Source: JAUWQU01 sp964605095
GTDB taxonomy: Bacteria; Planctomycetota; Phycisphaerae; SM23-33
Assembly (NCBI GenBank): GCA_964605095.1
Contig: CAZSBS010000086.1
Span: 1-17,244, forward strand
DNA: 17,244 nt
Direction: 5' to 3'
Shown here: positions 7,648 through 14,155 of the stretch, piece after piece
Position numbering within the stretch: the first letter of the stretch is position 1
Layout: each line of letters begins with the position of its first letter
The notes under the pieces: model-generated
What the model was told of the DNA's origin: nothing
Databases searched by the model: none
Seen by the model: only the letters and a program-made list of their open reading frames with translations
Program-made: the position numbers and the translations under genes

Positions 7648-8586
7648 CTACTTTACGAGGATTGCGATTCCAGTAGTCCCAACTTGGTTAATCCAGTGCT
7701 TGTTGTACAAATCGAATAACGCCAGCAAAGGAAAGGACTTGCCTTCTGAAGACAACTCCCCAAGCTCCCAAACATTTTGCCCGACGAATGCCACGACCGA
7801 GGAAACGACTACCCGCGAAGCATCGATCTCTTCGGTGTCGTCAATCGCGTTTTTCCAAACATCGACTCGACCATCGCGCGTGAGTAGGCGGAATTCCAAT
7901 TCCGGATTATCGAGGGCTTGAGCGATTTGTCCAAGGTGTTTTTCATCCGGGAGACCCAAGGCTACTTCAATGACGGTGTTCTCGATCTGAAAGTCGCCGA
8001 GCCTGGGCTTGGGGTCAGATCGTGACTTGCGGTCGCCTTTATTGACGGGCAAGATTGGGATTTCCCGATTGAAACGAAGCATCAGTTTTGCGCCAACGAG
8101 GTATTGTGCCACGTCGCCAGCTTTGTTCTTTTCTTCCGCCTGTTTGAGCACGTCGGCGATGACAGTTTCGACAGCTCTTCTTCTGATTCGAACTTCCAAT
8201 GGTCCTTGCTCGACGAGGCGCCGCAGTATTTCGCCGATTGACTCCTGGGCAAGAGTAATGAGCGCGAGGCGGTCGGCTTGAGCAGCTTTCTCAAACCCGC
8301 TCCTCTTAAGCTCATCCAGCAGGTCTTGGCCCCAGTCCTGCAAATTGCAGGATCTGCGTCCATGGTTCTTGTTGATCGCTTCAAGGCCCAATCGTTCGTG
8401 TGCGCGGTTTCCGTACGTCTCATGGGACTCCAGACCAGCGCTGCCTTTGTTCGACAGATGGTCCTCCAAAGCCAAAGATGGTTTGTCCCGCAGCTTTTCC
8501 AACAACGCCAAGGCTGCCTGAAGGCGAGCCGGCACGGGTCGGCCGCTCTGCTTCATGTGTTTCTGCAAGAACTTATCGAGTTTCAT
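7648..8586 (-). CDS. DUF4928-family protein, probable restriction component
   Basis: This is a 312-residue soluble protein. The first half is helical and contains VAQYLVGAKLMLRF (about 160-173). Then follow LGDFQIENTVIEVA (about 196-209) and VAFVGQNVWELG (about 265-276), with an ending LALFDLYN. These match my recollection of DUF4928, a family repeatedly encoded beside cytosine methyltransferases. GDFQ...IEV could be the core of a PD-(D/E)xK nuclease, but the catalytic Lys is not evident, so cleavage activity is inferred from context. Start 8586 gives an ATGA overlap with the methyltransferase stop, which implies coupled translation; an alternative ATG at 8655 would overlap by about 70 bases. 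The codons are clearly AT-richer than flanking genes. It could instead be a specificity or accessory subunit. Confidence 0.68.
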   Translation of the reverse strand: MKLDKFLQKHMKQSGRPVPARLQAALALLEKLRDKPSLALEDHLSNKGSAGLESHETYGNRAHERLGLEAINKNHGRRSCNLQDWGQDLLDELKRSGFEKAAQADRLALITLAQESIGEILRRLVEQGPLEVRIRRRAVETVIADVLKQAEEKNKAGDVAQYLVGAKLMLRFNREIPILPVNKGDRKSRSDPKPRLGDFQIENTVIEVALGLPDEKHLGQIAQALDNPELEFRLLTRDGRVDVWKNAIDDTEEIDASRVVVSSVVAFVGQNVWELGELSSEGKSFPLLALFDLYNKHWINQVGTTGIAILVK

Positions 8587-10115
8587 GTTAATCGTACCAG
8601 TTGGCTTTGCGCGGTAGTTGTCATCGCGGGAGTAAGGTAATTCTTCACGATCCACTCGACCGCTGGCACGCAGACGGCATCGCCGAACCCGAACAGGGCT
8701 TGGTTTAGCGGAACTTCTATTCGATAATTATCTGGAACGCCCTGCAATCGAGCGCACTCACGAGATGTGAGAAGTCTGACTTTGTATCGCCCCTTTCCGG
8801 CCTGGAAAAGGATTTGCCGTCCGCTGCCGCCTTTGGGCGTTCGCAGACAACCAGCCAGTCCGTCGGAACGAAGCTCAGCCATCGAACGCCCATTGCGAAC
8901 TCGCCTGAAAGCCGTGGCATAAGAAATCTTCTTCGATGCGATCATTCGTTGGGCGACCATCGCGTGACGCTCGCTGAGTTGGTTCATAAAATAAGTGCTG
9001 CGCGCTTCGTTCCACCACGCGGGATGGTCCTTTGGGAGCCTTTCAATAATCGACGAAAGCTCCACCGTGCGTTCAGGGAGCTTGGGCAGTAAGCGCACAC
9101 CCCATACGAGGTGTGGATGGGCCAAGATGAAATCCGTCAGCACCTTTGGGCGCGTCTGGGAATACTCCAATCCAAAAGTTGTCTGTCCGGATGCTCCAAG
9201 TTTGGCAACCACGAACAGGCGAAGTCTGCTTTGTGGGACAAAACGAGCAGCGTCAAGGAAAAAGGCATCGACGGAATAGCCAAGTTCGTTTAGTGCCCTC
9301 AGGGCGGATTCAAAATCCCGCCCACCGTTCGACATTAGAAAGCCTGGCACATTCTCCAGCAGGACAATTGCGGGCCGCCGGTCGTTCAAGGCCCTCAGCA
9401 ACTTCACAAGTCCCCAAAACGCGCTGGACTCGCCGCTGTGTATTCCGTTCATCGCCCCCGCGATCGACAAGTCCGTGCAGGGGAATGACGCCGTGACTAC
9501 TTCGCAATCGGGAATGTCGCGTGCCTGCAAATCGTGGATATCGCCAAGCTCGAAGTCCTCACTAGGGAAGTTGGCCTTGTATATCTCCAGCTTGTCGGGG
9601 TCGATATCGTTTGCGAAGACTACCTTAAGCCCCTGTCTTTCCATCGCTAGCCGCACCAGGCCAATTCCGGCGAAGAATTCCGCCACCCGGATTGCTATTG
9701 GTGGTGGCGGGACCACCCGGAGGCGGTACGTTCTCGATTCCACCCGCTCCAATTCCAGCACGTCTCCGCAGCGCACTCCGTGATGTTGAAAGAAGCCCTT
9801 CACCCAACCGCGAGCGCGAAATTGTCGACGCGGCTTCCCTGTGCGGGCCTCAGACCCGATGTCGGTCTCAACAATTCTGCTCATTCCTTCGAGTTGTATC
9901 CGAATCGGCTTCGCGGCGTGGGAAACGCCCTTAGTCGGGGCACCAAAGCAATCTTTGGGCAAGAAACCTTTGAGTCCGGTCACAGTAATATGGCCGTTTC
10001 GGATGTTGCCATCCGTAACAGCAATCAGTCGCTTCCGTTCTTGGCCCTCAGCGATCATTTGCCTAGCGTTCTCCGTCCGCTCGTGTCCTGCGCTCGTGTC
10101 CTGTTTGGGAAGCAT
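8583..10115 (-). CDS. DNA (cytosine-5) methyltransferase with N-terminal B3-like domain
   Basis: This 510-residue enzyme transfers methyl from S-adenosylmethionine to C5 of cytosine in a target site. Ordered motifs are: I, AEFFAGIG (about 145-152); IV, SFPCTDLS with catalytic Cys213; VI, ENVPGF (254-259); VIII, FVPQSRLRL (292-300); IX, SRECARLQG (451-459); X, GFGDAV (476-481). The target-recognition region lies between VIII and IX. An extra N-terminal ~130 residues includes RARGWVKGFFQHHGVRCGD, which resembles the GW..F....L..GD signature of B3-type pseudobarrels found in EcoRII-N and plant B3 proteins. The start is uncertain: ATG 10115 (GGA five bases upstream) or ATG 10058. It is followed by the DUF4928 and vsr genes and diverges from dinB. 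The methyltransferase call is firm; the B3 call is a motif-level inference. Confidence 0.92.
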   Translation of the reverse strand: MLPKQDTSAGHERTENARQMIAEGQERKRLIAVTDGNIRNGHITVTGLKGFLPKDCFGAPTKGVSHAAKPIRIQLEGMSRIVETDIGSEARTGKPRRQFRARGWVKGFFQHHGVRCGDVLELERVESRTYRLRVVPPPPIAIRVAEFFAGIGLVRLAMERQGLKVVFANDIDPDKLEIYKANFPSEDFELGDIHDLQARDIPDCEVVTASFPCTDLSIAGAMNGIHSGESSAFWGLVKLLRALNDRRPAIVLLENVPGFLMSNGGRDFESALRALNELGYSVDAFFLDAARFVPQSRLRLFVVAKLGASGQTTFGLEYSQTRPKVLTDFILAHPHLVWGVRLLPKLPERTVELSSIIERLPKDHPAWWNEARSTYFMNQLSERHAMVAQRMIASKKISYATAFRRVRNGRSMAELRSDGLAGCLRTPKGGSGRQILFQAGKGRYKVRLLTSRECARLQGVPDNYRIEVPLNQALFGFGDAVCVPAVEWIVKNYLTPAMTTTAQSQLVRLT

Positions 10116-10260
10116 TCTATCCGGCGACGTTCTCGCCGGCAAGAGCGCCTCTGAATTTGGGCCTCAGAACTCGCCGCAGCGCCTGGGGTCTTGGACAGTT
10201 CATGACGGACCTCATCAGCCGGCGTTTGTTGACGGGCTTCCGCGCGGTATGCTGTGCGTC

Positions 10261-11454
10261 ATGGGCAGGCAGATACTTCACGTTGACATGGATGAGTTTT
10301 TCGCGGCCGTCGAGAAGCTCGACAATCCGGAGCTTGTGGGCAAGTGCGTGCTTGTCGGGGGCAGCCCGGAAGGTCGTGGCGTGGTCAGCACGGCCAGCTA
10401 CGCGGCCCGAGTTTTCGGCTGCCGCTCGGCCATGCCGATGGTCACGGCGATGCGCCTCTGCCCGCACGCCGTCGTTCTGCCGGGCCGGCACGAGCGGTAC
10501 AGGGAGGTCAGCGACCAGGTCTTCGAGATCTTCGGCCGGTACAGTCCCCTCGTCGAGCCGCTGAGCATCGACGAGGCGTTCATCGACGTGACGGGCAGCC
10601 TGCGGCTGCTCGGGCCCGGCGAGCAGATCGCACGGTCGCTCAAGGACGCGATCCGCGGGGAGGTCGGCCTGGCCGCAAGCGTGGGCGTCGCGCCGAACAA
10701 GTTCCTGGCCAAGCTGGCCAGCGACCTGGAAAAGCCCGACGGGCTCACCGTCATCACGCCCGAGAACGTGCAACAGGTGCTCGATGGGCTTGCGATCCGC
10801 AAGCTTTGGGGCATAGGCCCGGCCACGGAGAAACGGCTTGATCGCCTGAACGTTCACACGTTCGGCCAGCTTCGCCGGGCGTCGCCCGCGGCCCTGGCAT
10901 CCGCGCTGGGCCAGGGGGCCGAGGAGTTGCAGCGGCTCGCCCGTGGCGAGGACGACCGCCCGGTCGTGCCGGACCACCAGGCCAAGAGCATCAGCCAGGA
11001 ATGCACTTTCCCGCAGGATGTGGGGGACTACGATCAGCTTGGCGACGTGCTTGTCGAGCAGGTGGACCAGGTTGCTCGCCGGCTTCGACGGGCGGGGCTA
11101 AAGTCGCGCACGGTGACGCTCAAGCTGCGGACGGGCGACTTTGTCACGCGGACGCGGTCGGCGACGCTGAGCGAGGCGACGAACCTGACGGAGGAGTTGC
11201 TCGATGCCGCCCGAAAGCTGCTGGCGGCATGGCGCGCGGAGAACCCTGCCGCCCTTCGGCTGCTGGGGATGGGGGCCGGGCAACTCGTGGCCACGGGCGG
11301 GCAGCTCCCGCTTTTCGGCCGGGCGCGGCGGGAGAAGCTCGAGCGCCTGGACCGCACGCTGGACGACATCGCCCGCCGATTCGGCAGCGGCGCGGTGCGG
11401 CGGGGAAAGCTTAGGGGCGGCCCGGACGCCGAGCGAGGGGAAGAGGAAGACTGA
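10261..11454 (+). CDS. dinB: DNA polymerase IV (Y-family translesion polymerase)
   Basis: This 397-residue error-prone polymerase copies past damaged bases. The start MGRQILHVDMDEFFAAVE aligns with E. coli DinB. It contains metal ligand Asp9, steric-gate Phe14, and the palm motif LSIDEAFIDVTG with Asp104 and Glu105. Helix-hairpin-helix and little-finger regions follow. QLPLF at residues 348-352 matches the bacterial beta-clamp binding peptide; a basic, then acidic tail of about 45 residues follows. ATG 10261 was chosen by alignment; ATG 10249 (four codons longer) is possible, and neither has a good ribosome site. No LexA-type box was recognised in 10116-10260. It precedes dnaN in the same direction. 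High GC matches the host background. Confidence 0.93.
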   Translation: MGRQILHVDMDEFFAAVEKLDNPELVGKCVLVGGSPEGRGVVSTASYAARVFGCRSAMPMVTAMRLCPHAVVLPGRHERYREVSDQVFEIFGRYSPLVEPLSIDEAFIDVTGSLRLLGPGEQIARSLKDAIRGEVGLAASVGVAPNKFLAKLASDLEKPDGLTVITPENVQQVLDGLAIRKLWGIGPATEKRLDRLNVHTFGQLRRASPAALASALGQGAEELQRLARGEDDRPVVPDHQAKSISQECTFPQDVGDYDQLGDVLVEQVDQVARRLRRAGLKSRTVTLKLRTGDFVTRTRSATLSEATNLTEELLDAARKLLAAWRAENPAALRLLGMGAGQLVATGGQLPLFGRARREKLERLDRTLDDIARRFGSGAVRRGKLRGGPDAERGEEED

Positions 11455-11480
11455 GGCATTAGAGAAATGACCCTTGCCCC

Positions 11481-11509
11481 TTGCAGCCGGCTGGCGGGGG
11501 CGGTATAAG
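11481..11509 (+). promoter_or_regulatory. Sigma70-type promoter for dnaN
   Basis: TTGCAG (11481-11486) and TATAAG (11504-11509) are separated by exactly 17 bases in the dinB-dnaN gap. The -10 matches five of six consensus positions and the -35 three of six. Transcription would start near 11516 and leave a leader of about 135 bases before dnaN. That leader contains two stem-loops: CCCGC-CGA-GCGGG (11560-11572) and CTCCGG-CTGG-CCGGAG (11596-11611). Confidence 0.5.
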
Positions 11510-11651
11510 GTCGGGGGTAATCGGGTGGTGGTTCGTGCGGAGCGCTCTTTCGGGCGTTGCCCGCCGAGCGGGCTGCCCGGGAGCAACTCGCGATCCTCCG
11601 GCTGGCCGGAGTTGTTTGCGTTGGTTGTGCTTGAGATAGGAAAGGCGGGTC

Positions 11652-12758
11652 ATGAAGGTTATAGCTCAGACGTCGGCGTTGCAGGATGCCCTTGGCCTGG
11701 CTGGGAGCATAGTGGCCACTCGCACGCCCAAGCCGGTGCTGCAGTGCGTCAAACTCATCGCGTCAAAGGAAGGCGGCACGTCCTGCCTTACCCTGCTGGC
11801 CACGGACTTGGAGGCTGGGTTCCGCTATCAGATTACAGCCGTCGAGGTCGAGCAAGAGGGCGAGGCCCTGGTGCCGGCCGAGAGGCTGGCTGGCATCGTG
11901 CGGGAGTCCAACGAGGACAGCCTGACCATCGAGACCGAGAAGGAAGCCTGCCACGTCCGCGGCGCCAGCAGCAAGTTCAGGATTCTCGGTTACGATCCGG
12001 CCGAGTATCCCGCCGTGGCGAACTTCGAGGGCGAGGCCGATTTCGAGGTTCCTGCCCAGGTGTTGTCGGATATGATCGGGCGGACGCTTTTCGCGGCCGC
12101 CAAGGCCCACAGCCATTACGCGATGAGCGGCGTGCTGTGGGAGGCCAAGGGCAAGAAGCTCCAGTTGGTCGCCACCGACGGTCATCGGTTGGCGCAGGCG
12201 AAGGGAACGCTTGCCAAGTCGGCGGCGCGGGAGGTCACGGCGATCGTGCCGGCCAAGCTGATGTCGCTCGTTCAGCGCGTCACCGGCGGCGATGAAGTGC
12301 TGTCGGTCAAGATCGAGGAGAACCAGATCCTCGTGCGCAGTGCCCGCGCGGTGCTGATAAGCCAGTTGGTTCAGGGCAACTTCCCCAAGTACGCCGACGT
12401 GATCCCGCAGCAGTGTTCGCGCAAGGCGGCGGTCAAGTTGTCGGATTTCGAGCATGGCGTCCGCATGGCGGCCCTTTTGACCAACGAGGACTCCCGCGGC
12501 GTGAAGATGAGTTTCGGCGAGAAGAAGATCACCCTGTCCAGCAGGGCCGCCGAGATGGGCGAGGCCGAGATCACCATCCCATGCCGACTGGAGGGCGACC
12601 CGATCGACATCGCCTTCAACCCGGCCTTTTTGACCGACGCTCTGAAGATGATGGACACCGACGAGATCGGCGTCGAGATGAACGCATCGCTGAAGCCGGC
12701 CATCGTGCGGGCCGGGAGCGACTTCCTCTACGTGGTCATGCCTGTCGAGTTCAGTTGA
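11652..12758 (+). CDS. dnaN: DNA polymerase III beta subunit (sliding clamp)
   Basis: This 368-residue clamp subunit would form a ring dimer that tethers polymerases to DNA. The full-length sequence runs from MKVIAQTSALQDALGLAGSI to YVVMPVEFS, the usual end of the family. Landmarks include the first-domain LLATDLEAGFRYQI, ATDGHRLAQAKG in the second domain, and FNPAFLTDALKMM in the third, as in the E. coli clamp's three-fold repeat. AGGAAAGG lies upstream of the ATG. It follows dinB by 197 bases with its own likely promoter and precedes the helicase-loader gene. dnaA is not present in this window, so the classic dnaA-dnaN-recF order is broken here. Confidence 0.96.
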   Translation: MKVIAQTSALQDALGLAGSIVATRTPKPVLQCVKLIASKEGGTSCLTLLATDLEAGFRYQITAVEVEQEGEALVPAERLAGIVRESNEDSLTIETEKEACHVRGASSKFRILGYDPAEYPAVANFEGEADFEVPAQVLSDMIGRTLFAAAKAHSHYAMSGVLWEAKGKKLQLVATDGHRLAQAKGTLAKSAAREVTAIVPAKLMSLVQRVTGGDEVLSVKIEENQILVRSARAVLISQLVQGNFPKYADVIPQQCSRKAAVKLSDFEHGVRMAALLTNEDSRGVKMSFGEKKITLSSRAAEMGEAEITIPCRLEGDPIDIAFNPAFLTDALKMMDTDEIGVEMNASLKPAIVRAGSDFLYVVMPVEFS

Positions 12759-12824
12759 CCCGGGCGGCGAAAGTTCACTGTAGAATTCGCCCCCATTAGG
12801 GCGATGCTATTAAAGCGCCAAGCT

Positions 12825-12851
12825 GCCGCGACGGCGTTAGGCTGTCGCGGC
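12825..12851 (+). promoter_or_regulatory. Stem-loop in the dnaN-dciA gap
   Basis: GCCGCGAC and GTCGCGGC form a perfect 8-bp stem with an 11-base loop, 38 bases before the dciA start. A weaker CGCCC-CCATTA-GGGCG hairpin lies at 12788-12803. There is no T-tract, so these look more like leader structure, attenuator or mRNA-stability elements than a terminator. Nothing else was recognised in 12759-12889. Confidence 0.35.
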
Positions 12852-12889
12852 CCGCGGAACAGGGAATATGGAGATTCCAGGAGTACACC

Positions 12890-13270
12890 ATGGATGATGC
12901 ACAACTCCGCACGGTTTGGCAGCAGCGGCAATTTCACGATCGCGCCGCGAATCTCGGCCAGCCGCTGGCCGTTCTGATGAAGCACACCCTCGCCAAGCGC
13001 TTTCGGCAGCTTTCGCGCCTGGCGGCGATATGGGATGAGCTGATCCCGGAGTCCATCCGCGACCACACGGCGCTGGAGAGTTTCGCCGCCGGGGTGCTCA
13101 CGGTGGTTGTCGATTCGGCCCCGCACCGGTTCCAGCTTCAGACGCTGCTTCGCGGCGGACTGCAGCGGGCGGTCCAGGCCAATTTTTCCGGCACGATCAA
13201 CAAGGTCCGCCTGGTTCCGGGGCAGTTTGCCGCGGTGGACCTGGCCGGCAACAGGCGTTACGAGTTCTAG
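12890..13270 (+). CDS. dciA: DciA-like helicase loader (DUF721)
   Basis: This 126-residue protein has the DUF721/DciA pattern: a basic helical start (LAKRFRQLSRLAAIWDELIP), then HTALESFAAGVLTVVVDSAPHRFQLQTL, where an aromatic/helix core is followed by a G-x-L-x-V-x-V strand and a helix. DciA is the ancestral bacterial loader of the replicative helicase DnaB in lineages without DnaC/DnaI. AGGAG nine bases upstream fixes the start. It lies directly after dnaN, a common DciA neighbourhood, and its stop is 12 bases before the phosphorylase-like gene. The sequence is divergent, so the symbol rests on the fold pattern plus context. Confidence 0.77.
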   Translation: MDDAQLRTVWQQRQFHDRAANLGQPLAVLMKHTLAKRFRQLSRLAAIWDELIPESIRDHTALESFAAGVLTVVVDSAPHRFQLQTLLRGGLQRAVQANFSGTINKVRLVPGQFAAVDLAGNRRYEF

Positions 13271-13282
13271 AATGAGTCCCAG

Positions 13283-14149
13283 ATGCCAGCGACGATAGCC
13301 TGCATATCGGGCGAAGAGATACACCGCCAGTGGGATGCCGGGCGGATCGAGGGCGAGCGCCTGGGTTCGCGGGACACCCCGTTCGGACCCAGCGGCGAGG
13401 TGTTTCTCGTCCAGGCTGACGACGTGCCGTACTACCTGCTGGTGCGCCACGGCAAGGGCATGGCCAAGACCTCGCCGGCCCTCGTGCCGGACCGGGCGAA
13501 CATTTACGCCCTCAAGGACCTCGGCGTCGAGTGCATCTTGGCCTGGGCGCCAGGCGGGGCCATCACGCACAACATCGCCATCGGCGATCTGGTTGTCCTG
13601 AGCGACCTTATCGACAGCACACGCCTCCGCCATGCGACGTTCTTCGAGAACAGCCCCCTGGGCTACCTCCGCCAGTTCCCCGTCTTCTGCCCGCGGCTTC
13701 GGAGGGTTGTCTGCGAGGTGCTTGGCCGGATGAAGCTGGTCCACCATCCCAGCGGCACCATCGTCGTCTGCGAGGGCCCGCGCCTCGAAACGCCCGCCGA
13801 GATACGGATGTACAGCACCATCGGTGCGCAGGTCGTCAGCCACGTATTCGCGCCTGAGGTCTTCCTGGCCAAGGAACTTCAGATGTGCTACGCCGCCATC
13901 TGCCACGTGGTGAACTATGCCGAGTCCGGCAGCAGGCACCGGCCTTTCGCGGCCGGGAGCCTGTTCGGCCCGCTCTCGGACAAGACCGACGGCGAGCGGC
14001 TGGCGGGCATCGTCGGAGCGCAGGTGCAAATCGTTCGCCAGGTAGCGCTGGCCCTGAAGGCCGAGCGAGACACGTGCGAGTGTGCCGAGCCCATGGCTGG
14101 CAACATCCGCCAGTTCAACCTCTCGCCGGATTGGCACAACTGGTTCTGA
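13283..14149 (+). CDS. MTAP-family purine nucleoside phosphorylase homologue, divergent active site
   Basis: This is a 288-residue protein of the MTAP/PNP family, which normally cleaves methylthioadenosine or purine nucleosides with phosphate. Family landmarks are DTPFG (31-35), VRHGKGM (54-60), RANIYALKDLGV (71-82), SDLIDSTRLRHATFF (107-121), CEGPRLETPAE (163-173) and APEVFLAKELQMCYA (190-204). Against human MTAP from memory, the N-terminal GGTG phosphate loop is SGEE, Thr93-Ala94 is Ala-Pro, Met196-Thr197 is His-Val, and the adenine-reading Asp220/Asp222 are Asn211/Ala213. Asn at 211 would favour 6-oxopurines if the protein is active, but the lost phosphate contacts leave activity in doubt. 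It starts 12 bases after dciA with only a weak ribosome site, so co-transcription is likely. Its stop lies six bases from that of the convergent gene. Confidence 0.8.
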   Translation: MPATIACISGEEIHRQWDAGRIEGERLGSRDTPFGPSGEVFLVQADDVPYYLLVRHGKGMAKTSPALVPDRANIYALKDLGVECILAWAPGGAITHNIAIGDLVVLSDLIDSTRLRHATFFENSPLGYLRQFPVFCPRLRRVVCEVLGRMKLVHHPSGTIVVCEGPRLETPAEIRMYSTIGAQVVSHVFAPEVFLAKELQMCYAAICHVVNYAESGSRHRPFAAGSLFGPLSDKTDGERLAGIVGAQVQIVRQVALALKAERDTCECAEPMAGNIRQFNLSPDWHNWF

Positions 14150-14155
14150 GGCGCT

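Larger units (their letters stand above)
7096..10115 (-). other. Restriction-modification/Vsr defence cassette, probably acquired
   Basis: Three genes in one direction (C5 methyltransferase, DUF4928 protein, Vsr), with a 4-base overlap and a 6-base gap, form a complete modification, probable restriction and repair unit. Base composition drops inside it: 7681-7740 has 24 G+C out of 60, whereas 10441-10500 in dinB has 45 of 60. No integrase, transposase, tRNA or direct repeats were seen at the edges, so the mode of entry is unknown. The sequence change begins near the vsr/phosphohexomutase junction and ends near 10150. Confidence 0.7.

Noticed and set aside
10116..10260. SOS (LexA) box controlling dinB
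   Set aside because: Neither CTG-N10-CAG nor GAAC-N4-GTTC type sites are present with proper spacing; the lineage's LexA site may differ, so absence is not conclusive.
11455..12889. Replication origin near dnaN
   Set aside because: No cluster of DnaA boxes (TTATCCACA-like) and no AT-rich unwinding stretch was seen; dnaA is also absent.
12728..14137. Long open frame on the minus strand opposite dciA and the phosphorylase gene
   Set aside because: It is the complement of two well-supported genes in high-GC DNA, where stop codons are rare in opposite frames; its translation shows no family motif.
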